Source: Himantopus leucocephalus
Lineage: Eukaryota > Chordata > Aves > Charadriiformes > Recurvirostridae
DNA length: 64,000 nucleotides
Direction of reading: 5' to 3'
Assembly (NCBI GenBank): GCA_003993805.1
Contig: RSEF01000020.1
Coordinates: 10,559,698 to 10,623,697, forward strand
The position numbers and the translations under genes are program-made. The notes below the pieces were generated by a model. The model had not been told where the DNA came from. It ran no database searches and was given only the letters and a program-made list of their open reading frames with translations. Numbering within the stretch: position 1 is the first letter of the stretch; each line of letters opens with the position of its first letter. This document shows positions 50,254-59,817 of this stretch, piece after piece.

Positions 50254-50620
50254 TGGATGGGGTATCCTTTGACTTTGCTGCCATCCTCTTTATCTCCATG
50301 GGAATTTAGTCCTCATCTGGCTTCTCCTTTCCTCTTATTCCCATCATTGCTTTATCCCAGCATTCAAATAGCTCTTTTGTATTTCTTAGCTCTCCTTTAC
50401 CTGCAGCACTCTTCCCTTATTCTGATATACTTTCCCCATCTCATTGAGCTCCAGGCCCCTTTGCTTTGTTCTCTCCCTATCTCTTCCTTTCTTTCTGCTA
50501 GTGACTTGTTCCTTTTCTTGTTGTGCTTTGTCCCTTTTACTCATCTGTTCTCCTTATCTCTTTTTGCTCCTTCCTTTTCCTTTTCCCAGTCTTTGCACTC
50601 CCCCCCCCCTCCTCTGTGTG
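50254..50620 (+). repeat. Polypyrimidine-rich strand, about 370 nt
   Basis: The plus strand is dominated by C and T through this stretch (for example TCTCCCTATCTCTTCCTTTC near 50471), ending with a C9 run near 50600. It keeps a frame open on the plus strand (50221-50751) that would encode leucine/serine/phenylalanine-rich sequence. This is an expected artefact of pyrimidine bias and not a membrane protein gene. Confidence 0.7.
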
Positions 50621-52384
50621 CCTTTGTCTGTAAGGAGTTGAAAGTTAAAAGCTTTTCCAACTTGATCCTGAGCAGCTTTCCCTGGTGCTTTCATCTCCAC
50701 AACACATTTGTAAAACTGCTCAGACTGAAGAGCCATGACATGAACAATTGAAGAAATATCAGAAAGAAACAGGACTTCCAACATGGGATGGAAATTTCCC
50801 TTCTCCAGGAAGATCTCCCTGGTTCACTAGCACTGAGGTTCTCTCTCCACAGTTCCTGCAAACACAACATAAAAACTGTTTACCAAGATTTCCTCTTTCC
50901 GGCCTCATCCTCCTCCCTGGTGAGTTGGGTGCTGGGAGGGGCAGACACAGGAGTGCCCGAGAGCTCCCCATCGCCTCCTGCCAAAAAGTAGCCATGACCG
51001 ACCTGCTCTCCCTCCCCTCTCACTAGCAGCTCCCGCCAGGTTTGTCATTCCTGCCGTGTCACAAACTGCTAGCCAGAGGGAAGAGTTGGTCACACCAGGA
51101 AAGATGCTCTGGCTCTTGTCCAGTCCCACTCCCTGCTCCTCCTTCATGCAAAGATGGCAGAGACCTTGCAAGCTCTCCCAGGTGATGCGTCACCAACCGC
51201 TCTCAGCTGCCGAAAGGAATTCCTTCTTACCGCTCCTCATGCGTTCTGTGCACGGTCCGTCATTTTTGGGGGTAGAGCAGCTGCAGGTGATGACTTCAGG
51301 AAGATTCAGGGAAGACGTACTTTCGAGCCACTGCTTTCTTGGTGCTTCTGTACAGCCTGTGCTTTGCAGGGTTCGTGTGTGAGCACAGAAGTATGGTCCA
51401 TCTTACCTGTGACCGGTGGCAGGGGATTCCAGAGTTACCAGTACGGATCTGTGCTGTGCCACATGGAGCAACTCAAAGTGCTCTCTGCTTACTTGGAAAT
51501 TTGTTGCTGAGAACCCCATGAATCCTGGCTATTCTTACAACTTTATGAGAGATTAATCTTGTTAAATCCTCCTACTTCTTCCCTATTGGAGAAACAGATT
51601 CAGCACAGGACAAGCTCTGTGACTCACCTCTCTCTTGGCAGAGCCAGCTCCCATTAATCTAACTCCCTGTCTAATGTCCACATTTGGCTGGCAGGCAATC
51701 CATCTCCAGTCCAGCTCTCTGTCCAGGATCCAGCTCCCCTGTCACTCAGAGCATACCTAACGCGGGGTACCCTGCAGGGCTTCTCCCCGGCGGGACAGGG
51801 GCAGTCTGCAGCCCGCTGCCCAGGATGACAGCAGGGGACAGAATCTGGGATGGACGGGTGCTCGCTAGGCAAAGCAGTGTCTGGCTGCAGTGGCATCTGC
51901 CCAGCGGACCTGTTTTCATTCTCTGACCTCACCCCGCCTCGTCTCGGCAGAACAGACAGAGATTCACACAGCTCAGTCCCACCAGTTGCGTCCTTCACGG
52001 GGTGCAGGATTCAGTCTGCTGCCCTCCAAGTTCACCCTGAAAGAAGCTGAGCACTGGGTGTTGGGACTGGCAGAGAGGGTTTTGCTCCCAGAGCTGCAGC
52101 TCAGGATGCCATGAAGGACAAGTGGAAGCAAGTCCCCCTGCCAGACTCCCTGCAGAGGGTCCCTGCGTGGTCACATTTGTTCCTGCTGTGCTTAGCAGCC
52201 AGCTCTTGCAGGCAGCGTGTCTTTGCCTCACGTTGGCTGTCCCCTGGGGGCTGCAATGTGGGAAGCCACATTACATGCCCGGATTGCCTCCTGCCTTTTC
52301 CTGGATGCTGCTCTGGCACAGGTCTAGAAAGAGGGACCCCGCAGGCTGCTTGCACCACATGACTTTCTTCACAGGCTGGGTGGA

Positions 52385-52567
52385 GAACGGGTTGAGAGCA
52401 GCCCTGAGGAGAAGGAGTTGGGGGTGTTGGTGGATGATAAATTCAACATGAGCCAGCAATGTGCGCTTGCAGCCCAGGAAGCCAACTGCATCCTGGGCTG
52501 CATCAAAAGAAGCATGGGCAGCAAGTCGAGGGAGGGGATTCTGCCCCTCTACTCTGCTCTGGTGAGA
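52385..52567 (+). mobile_element. CR1 LINE, reverse-transcriptase region, cut by gap
   Basis: The sequence from GAACGGGTTGAGAGCAGCCC through GGGGGTGTTGGTGGATGATA and AACATGAGCCAGCAATGTGC to CTCTACTCTGCTCTGGTGAG is the CR1 ORF2 3' portion. Its translation includes [20 protein letters not shown] and YSALVR. In an intact CR1 the sequence would continue past GGTGAGA, but here it stops exactly at the Ns. What follows the gap is not CR1. The contig therefore ends inside a repeat. Confidence 0.92.
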
Positions 52568-52577
52568 NNNNNNNNNN
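52568..52577. other. Assembly gap of ten Ns
   Basis: Ten unknown bases join a CR1-terminated contig to a CpG island. A short fixed-size gap is often a placeholder, not a measured distance. It separates the chromosome-20-type gene CDH22 from the Z-type gene GLIS3. Confidence 0.99.
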
Positions 52578-53560
52578 GCAGCCCCATGGGGCACGCCAGC
52601 GGCGGGACCTCCCCGCTCCCCCCCGCGCCTCGCCCGGCGGAGTAAGCGTCGCTCGGGGCGGGGAAGAGGCGTCCCCGCTGCGGCGGGGAGCCCGGCGCGG
52701 CTGCCGGGTCCAGCCCGCCGCCCCGGCCGCGGCAAGGGTTAACCGGCGGGCACATGACAGCCGCGGGCCACGGGCCGTCCCGGCGCGGCCCGGCCGGGCT
52801 CTGCGCGGGGCTGCGCGCTGCCGGCGGTGCAGCGCCGGCGGGAGGTGAGCGAGTACCGCGGGGCGTCTGCGGCCCGTCCCGCCTGCCCCCGGGGTGGTGG
52901 TGGTGGGGGAGCTCGGCCCCTCCGCTGCTCCGCTCCCCGTGCCCCCCGCCGCCGGCCCGGGCGGGGAGAGGGTGAGTCGGCGGCTCCCGGCCTCCGTGTC
53001 AGAGCGGGGAGGGGCGGGGGGGGGGGGGGNGGCGGGAGAGAGAGAAAAAGCAAAACAAACCCTCTCGCGGTGAAGTCACTTCGCAGTTACTCACCTCGCC
53101 GAGCCGCCCTGCCGCGGGCATGAGGGCGCAGCGCTGTCTGGGAGGACGGGACGGACACCCGCCCGGCAGACCGGTCACCTCGCTGATGAATAAGCGGAGA
53201 TAGGTACCCGCAGGAGGAGGCGGCGGAGCGGGGAGCCTGCCCGCCGGCCGGCCCTGCGGCGGCGGGGAGCGCGCAGGGCAGCGCGAGCGGTGCGGGCAGG
53301 GCGCGGGCAGCGCGAGGGCAGCACGGAGGGCAGCGCGGGCGGGCGGCGTCGGGGGTGCCGGCCGGGGGTGCCGGTCGGGGGTGCCGGCCCGAGCGATGCG
53401 CGGCCCGCGGGGCTGCCCCCCGCGGAGGCCCACGGCCCCGATGCCGGGGGGTGTCTTCCCCCCGGGGGTGGCCCTCATCCAGGCAGCGTCCCCACGGGCA
53501 AAAAGAACCCCGGGCGTGTCGTGCTCAGTAAGGTGACAGCTCTGCCTCGTGCGCGGGGCT
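52578..53560 (+). promoter_or_regulatory. GLIS3: CpG island, likely GLIS3 promoter with 5' untranslated exon
   Basis: A CpG-dense, GC-rich block begins immediately after the gap and gives way to AT-rich DNA by about 54 kb. Plus-strand donors GGGAG|GTGAGC (exon end 52844) and GAGAGG|GTGAGT (exon end 52971) could close an untranslated GLIS3 first exon. A strong minus-strand donor, GGCGAG|GTGAGTAA (exon end near 53095), suggests divergent antisense transcription too. GLIS3 is known to use several promoters, so this may be one of them. A G-run with an N at 53030 and a short GGGGGTGCCGG tandem at 53352-53394 are inside. Confidence 0.6.
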
Positions 53561-56500
53561 GTGTGTTGCCAATAACTCCAGCCATAACTCCTCCATAACC
53601 AATAGACTTGAAATTCCTGGCTTTCAGGTGTGTCCTCCTCTCCCCAGACCCTGTTTAGCTTTTGGCCCTGGCTGAGGCTGCTAGTGCTCTACGTGCGAGG
53701 TCTGTGGGGTGAGCCATGGGTGTGGTAAGGGTGGTGGTGGGTATCTCCTGGACCATCTGCCCGGCAGCATGTGGTGGTTGCCAGCACTGCCCCACAAGTG
53801 GTGGTCGCAGCGCGGGCACCAGGGCAGGGCAGGTGCCCATGGCCCTGTGCCCGTGCATTGCCACTGGCTCGCACGGGGACACTGTTGGTGGTTTCCCATG
53901 TCCTGCTTGCGCTGAAGCTCTCACAGTTGCTGACGCTGCAGCGTTAGCTGTGCTCCTCGAAAGTCCAAAGTCATTATAGGCAAAGCTAGCAGGGCAACTG
54001 TGTGAGTAAAAGGTGCACGAGACAGGGTTTGCGGGAGCCTTTGGTTTCTGGGTAGGGATGCTGCAGCAGCTATTGACAGGGTGTCAGAAAGCGTGCCTCC
54101 ATCTCTGGTACGCAGCGCTGCTAGATTTGTATTGGGTTTTTCAAGCAGCTTGCCCGAGGTTTGTAGCTAGCCCTAATGAGAATAACGTTGGTCCTGGAAA
54201 GCTCGTGCTGTTCTGTTACAGAAACCACTTGGAGTAGCACAGCTCTGACACTTACAGTGTTTCATAGAGAAAAAGCTTAGGGGATCTTAATAACCATAAT
54301 AAAAACCTGACAAGATTTTTCTCACAGAATGGTTAAAAATGCTTGGTCCCAACTACACTGGGATATACATCATCCTGTCCACTGATAACGGCTGCCCTTT
54401 TGATGGCAGTTGCAGCAGTATCGGTGATTGTGCTGTGCTCTGTGTTTGTACAGTCCCTCGCACAAAGGCATTCCTTTCTGTGACTAATCTTCCTAGGAAT
54501 TACAGTGATGCAAGTAATAAGTAATTAGTATATTTCATTATGCTAGCTCTGAGAAACTCAATCATGTTTGGGGGCTGGTTGTCTCATAGTGCTGTAGAGG
54601 ACCTCCGTTAGCTTTCATGTGCCTTGTTCGTTGATGTTTTATCAAGAAGGCATTCTGCCGATGTTTGAGAACTGGAAACTCTCAGATTGTGTGACCCGTT
54701 TCTAGTTTTCCTTGGTTGACCACCTGGGCCTAAGAAAAATGTGATATTATCAGAGTACTGCTGTCTGGAATGAAGCCCCCAGTGGTAGTAAAATTGTCAA
54801 GAAATAGGTACAAATGACCAACAGTGGATGGTAATTCTCAGTAGTACATGACTTCTGAGATGCTGGCTGGCATGGAGGGTGGGGAAGAGATTCTCTATAA
54901 ACTGAGTGGAAAGCTTATTTTGTAGCTTCAGTTTTGAAGCCACATTGGCTTCCTTTATTGCAGCTGTGATACCTAACGTATGTATTGTTCCAAGTCTGAT
55001 TTCAGTATCTCAGCTATTATTTTTTTTCCCCAGTTAAATCTCTGTGTGGTTTTCCTTTCCAAGAAGAATTTATTACCATGCTTTGGTTTGTGAGCTATAG
55101 CCAGATAACTGTACAAAAGCTGTAATACCAGCACTCCCTACGTGCGTGTGTGCTTTTTAGAAAATCAGTTGTTAAGTTGATGGCTTACACCTATGTTAGG
55201 GTGTGTCCTTGTCGCAAGCAGTTGTGAGACACAAAAACCTCAGGAACCTCCAAGGCTCCATTTCTGCAGACACTGAGTGGTCAGTGAGGCTGAGGTGAGG
55301 CATCCCTATAGCTTTTGGTGGCTGTCCTTTCCCCCTCTCTATCCCAGTCCTCAAGTCCACCCAGACTGACTCATCAGGGGTGTGATGTCAGGGGAGGCAG
55401 TGACTTCTCAGTGTTTCACCATGGTGCCACTGGCAGGTGATGCTCCAAATACCCCGGCCACGCAAGGAGGGAATGGCTGGCAGGGGAGAGCAGAGCTTAG
55501 GGGGAGGTAGCCTCTTTGGGTGGCCATGGGGTAGCTCAGCCCGGGTAGGAAATAAATGTTTTCCTGGACTTTTGTCAAGGAGATCGTGGAGGTGAATGCG
55601 GAGAGGGCTTGGCTGCCCCTGGTCATGGTGAGGATGAGAGAAGGCACTTGCATTCTTGGAGCAAACAGTCCCAAGGGAGTGGGCTACAGTTCATGTTTGC
55701 TTTCTGTGGTGTACAGTAGCTGTGGTAGAGGTGAGATGTCTCCAAGTTGAAGAATAGAAAGGAGGGACTGTTCGGTGCATTGTCTTTCAGTCTTCTCCTT
55801 TGGTTTGGGATAGTGCTTACTACACTAGGCACGATGTGCCAGTGTCTGATAACTGCTTTTGTGAAAGTGTCTCCTGAGCTGCATTTATTACAATTCCTTA
55901 AACTGATCTCTGCAGTGGAGTAATTCAGCTTTTATTGAAGTTGAAATGTATCTCATCTCTCATTTCAGTGGGTGAAGCAGTAAGCCAACTCTGATTACTT
56001 TTGAAAACTGCACTGTGAAAGTAGACTATATGGCATACTGTGCTTCAGGCACAGATTTGTGAATTCTTCTTTTGTTTTGCTTTCTGAAGGATTAGTGTTC
56101 GGATTTTCCAGGGCTTCAGCTTGAATTTAAATTTTACTACATGGCTTTCTGAAAGTGAATTTATGAATCATTGTTATGGATTTTGAGTAATTATGTTGTC
56201 ATGCTGTTATTGATAGACGCAGAGTCATAGAGCTTTGAGTAATGTTAGCCTAAGAAAAAAAAAAGACTTTAGAAGCAGTGGACATAATTGTATTTCCTTT
56301 AACATCCACGGGAGCATGAAAAGGTCACTACAATATGTCACTGATGGACAGAAATGTTTCATTAAAAGGTGGCAAGTGCTTGTGTTCCTTTGGTAGAACA
56401 AAAGAGTTTGTCAGCACAGCCATTCAGTCTCAGGATAGTATTCTTTTCTGCATTTTTTTGTGTTTTAACTTTGTACATTAAACTTCAACTCTATTCAGGA

Positions 56501-59335
56501 TTTCTAAGCTTATTTCTAAAGAAGCTGCCGTAATTGGTGCTATATTCCTACAATTTTCGAGATCACTTTAGTTAGAAATTTATCATGTCTTTTTACTATT
56601 GCAGGTAACTATAATAGGGAGTTATTTCTGGATCTGATGTGAAAGTCAGTTAGACTTTTAGAGTATAATTCATGTCTAATTGACATTTAGTTAGTTATAT
56701 ATGCTTTAATGCAGCTCTAGGTAATCCATTGCCTTGGTTTGAATCAGTTTGGCCACTCCGACCTTGATATGAGAAGGTCCTGACATCATGATGGAAGTTG
56801 ATGCTAAACAAATGTAATTAGTGAAAAGCCACTCATGAACAAGTAAATAATATTGAAAATACCACAAAATAATAATTAAAAAAACTGGGAAAAGTTACGC
56901 TCTCCAAGGTGCTTTAATATTTTGAAGAAAGGAAGTGCTGATTTGCATGTTAATATAATGTAATGTTATAAATTTTCACAATAGAATCAGGAAGGAGACT
57001 AGAGGAAGAAAATGTAGAGAAATTACCTAACTTGTTTCTGCTTTCGTAAAAAAGGTTGTTTTGTTTGTACTTTCAGGTCCTTTGGTTCAAAATACAGCTT
57101 ACTAGCATGAGGAAAGAAATTATGGGCCCAGAGGCCTTTCTTCAAGTGTAAAAAACCAAGCAACAGCCAATGATACATTTGAGACAATGATAGCATAGAA
57201 CACTGTTACTTATATAATATATAATATTACCAGAGAACAATAGCAAAGGAGACCAAGCTACTAACAACATAAGTTGTATATTGACCTGAATTTTGTAGGG
57301 CTGGTAGGTCTGTGTAAGATATGCAGAAATACTCTTCTGTTGATTAAACTAAAGGTGCTCTTGTTGGGTAAAGCTAATGTGTTTGTCATGTATAATCTTT
57401 TCTTGATTATGTTAGTACTTTTCTAATGTAGTTAAAATTGCAAATGAGAATTACAGGCAAGAATGATTTTTATTTGTAGCCAATTTCTAATGACATGATG
57501 TATAGCTTTTCCAGCAAAACAACTGCCTTTGTTTCTATGTGCTTTTCTAAGGATCTAGTCAACTCTGTTAGGGCAAGGTACATTCTGCTTTTAAAACAAA
57601 CTCTGAGAATTTAAGAACATTCAGCTCTCCTTGTCCTTGGTTGAATTGCAGAGAGTGATTTATGCTTCAGCCAGGCATGAAAATAAATAATATTGCTTTT
57701 AATCGCTATGCTTTACAGTTTTTATTCCCATAATAAAAAAATGTAACAATGAAAAATATTATGTAGAATAAATCTTTTAGGACCATTTACGTGTGGTTAG
57801 GGCATATCTCTCATTAATGTCAGTAGGGATTTTGCTCTTGCCTTTGAAGATATATGCTCACGACTCATTATTAGTGAATTTTAATTGAAGAGTGTGTGTG
57901 AATATGCATATATCTCTTAACATGGCTTTTACTCTAATCTGTAAGTGTGCTATGAATGCAGTTTTGCAAAATAAACAGGGTTTTGCTTTGATTTTTTTTT
58001 GGCAGTTCACAGAGAAAATTGAGACATTGCAGAATCATAAGTGAAGGGTTAAGTATGAAGGTTTTACATGAAATTCAATCATGAATGTACTGGTTATAAT
58101 CTTATTGGCTTCAGTGTTGAAAATCTCATGAGCTGAAGGTAAAAGTTATGGTTCAGTGTCCAGAAGCAGCAAGATCATAATACTTCATTAAAACCTTAAT
58201 GTATACATGAATGAAAACCGTAATTGAAGCCGTACTTCAGTTTTATTTCTGTCAACTTAATTTGGTTGTCTGAACAAGTTAATTAGGCACTGAGTCAATG
58301 ATCGAACAAACTACTTAAAGATGTGCTTAATGTTAAACATATGAACCTGGTGATGAAAGTTGGGCATATGCTGTTCAGCTGAGTTAAAGCTGAAATTACC
58401 CCATCTGTGCAACATCTTAGCCCCGTGATTTACACTGACAAGTGCGGCTTTTGCTTACAAATCTTTTTTGTGTCAGGAAATGTTTAGTTCTAGTTGATTC
58501 TGCCTTGGGGTATGTTGTGGCTGAAAGGATCTCTCAAACCCCTCCCCTTATGAGTCTTGTCTGCTAAGATTTAAATAACAGGAAAACATAAGTGATGAAA
58601 AGTCAGAGTTCCAAAATTATTGGCATAATTTGAAAGATGTCCTTGAAAATTTGCTATTGTATGATTACATTTAAATTATAGCATATCTATAGCCTTACAA
58701 CAAGCATCTACTTTTGATGTGACTGCAGTTATGTTTATGAATGCTTCTGTGCTGCGCTTTCATGCAATACTTTTCTATTCTGAAGAGCCACAGAGTTTGA
58801 AGAGGCATTTCTATGGTTTTGCTGGTCCCTCTTCATTTTGTTGTACGCGCATCCTTTAGAGTGGGAACTGGTATCTCTTTCCTGTTTTGTCTGTATCTGC
58901 ATAGTCCTGGCCTACTGGGTGTGCTTTTCAGCATCATTTTAATTAATAGACGGAGGAGATGGCAGAAAAAGGGGTGATAGCCATGTTCATCCTAATGACA
59001 ACTCCCTACCAGAGAGTCTTTTCACTGCTGGCTGCGTTCTTGCACTTGGTCACCATTGACTTAATTTCATGGCTGGTTTAGCTAATGTGAAGGCAGCTGA
59101 CCTTACTGCAAACTTCAACTTTTGAAGAGGCAGGTTTTCTCCGTGTTAGAGCTGTAAGTCATTGCTTGGCTTTGTTCTTTCTCCCTGACGGGCCGTATAG
59201 TGCTTGTACTTTGTTTCTTAACCAGTAATGTCACATAACCAGTAATGTCACAAAGTTAACAGTCATGTGCAGTCCTCTTTCATGTATTATTTACTACAAT
59301 ATCAATTATTTTTATTTATGTATTTTTTTAAACAG
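53561..59335 (+). other. GLIS3: Inferred GLIS3 first intron
   Basis: About 5.8 kb of mostly AT-rich sequence lies between the CpG island and the coding exon. I found no exon with supported boundaries and no recognisable repeat, except a 17-nt tandem duplication at 59219-59252. Open frames are short and unlike known proteins. The intron call depends on transcription starting in the CpG island; another promoter closer to the exon is possible. Confidence 0.55.
59219..59252. repeat. 17-nt tandem duplication
   Basis: TAACCAGTAATGTCACA occurs at 59219-59235 and again, identical, at 59236-59252, about 85 nt upstream of the GLIS3 exon acceptor. Confidence 0.93.
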
Positions 59336-59432
59336 GCGTAATACACAATGGATTACTTACTGACTTTGGATTGATATCAGTCATAGCTGTGGGTCTGTAA
59401 AAACACACTTTGATTACAATAACTTCTTAAAA
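59336..59432 (+). other. GLIS3: GLIS3 5' untranslated part of the first coding exon, with uORF
   Basis: The acceptor is TTTTTTTAAACAG at 59323-59335. The 97 nt before the start codon contain an upstream ATG (59348) with eight sense codons and a TGA at 59372-59374, in a different frame from GLIS3. An in-frame TGA at 59361-59363 shows that the coding frame cannot extend further upstream in this exon. Confidence 0.75.
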
Positions 59433-59817
59433 ATGAATGGGAGGTCATGCAGTATGAGCCATCGGACAACAGGTATTCCTCATGGACCTAGGATGATCAG
59501 TGGACAGCAGATCCCACCTATCAGAGTTCATGCAGAAACGCCCTGCCCATCTTCAAATAGCAGCACCCCAAGCCCAGCTATTGGAAACTTGTCTGCCAGC
59601 CTACACTTAAAGATACCCCTTGGAGGAGGGGTAGCTCCTCAGAGCAACATCGCTGACAGTACTATTCACTTTCCTGCTCTAAGTCCCAGGAAACAAGTGG
59701 TTACAAATGGGAAGCCTTTATTACAAGTCCCACAGCCCCCAGGACTGCCAGCCCCACAGTCTTTAAGGCCAAAACAGCAAGAATTTGGAAATACTTTCTC
59801 CCCAGGCACAGGTGAAG
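59433..59817 (+). CDS. GLIS3: GLIS3 first coding exon (N-terminal region), partial
   Basis: ATG at 59433 begins MNGRSCSMSHRTTGIPHGPR, and 128 codons plus one base precede the donor GAAG|GTAAGAC (GT at 59818-59819), so the exon ends in phase 1. The Ser/Pro-rich low-complexity segment (SSTPSPAIGNLSASLHLK, PALSPRKQVVTNGK, RPKQQEFGNTFSP) agrees block by block with the start of human GLIS3 as I remember it. GLIS3 is a nuclear Kruppel-like factor with five C2H2 zinc fingers that acts in pancreatic beta cells, thyroid and kidney. This N-terminal part has no fingers; it is a disordered regulatory region. The finger exons lie beyond the window. The frame remains open past the donor to 60071 by chance, and that extension is not GLIS3-like. 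There is no frameshift or internal stop. Confidence 0.93.

Larger units (their letters stand above)
48170..52384. other. Intergenic or upstream sequence with no gene seen
   Basis: Between the first CpG island and the CR1 at the gap I see no exon with supported boundaries. A 240-codon minus frame at 48716-49438 lacks any recognisable domain. There is a CR1 end at 49786-49868 and a pyrimidine-rich strand at 50254-50620. The rest is unremarkable. Confidence 0.6.

Noticed and set aside
50221..50751. A 176-codon frame that looks like a multi-pass membrane protein
   Set aside because: Its hydrophobic residues come from C/T-biased codons (Leu, Ser, Phe, Pro) in a polypyrimidine strand. There is no family match or splice support.
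52739..53478. Open frames on both strands in the second CpG island, including a 159-codon minus frame
   Set aside because: These have the same GC-driven composition and cross the N at 53030. Only the splice donors there are informative.
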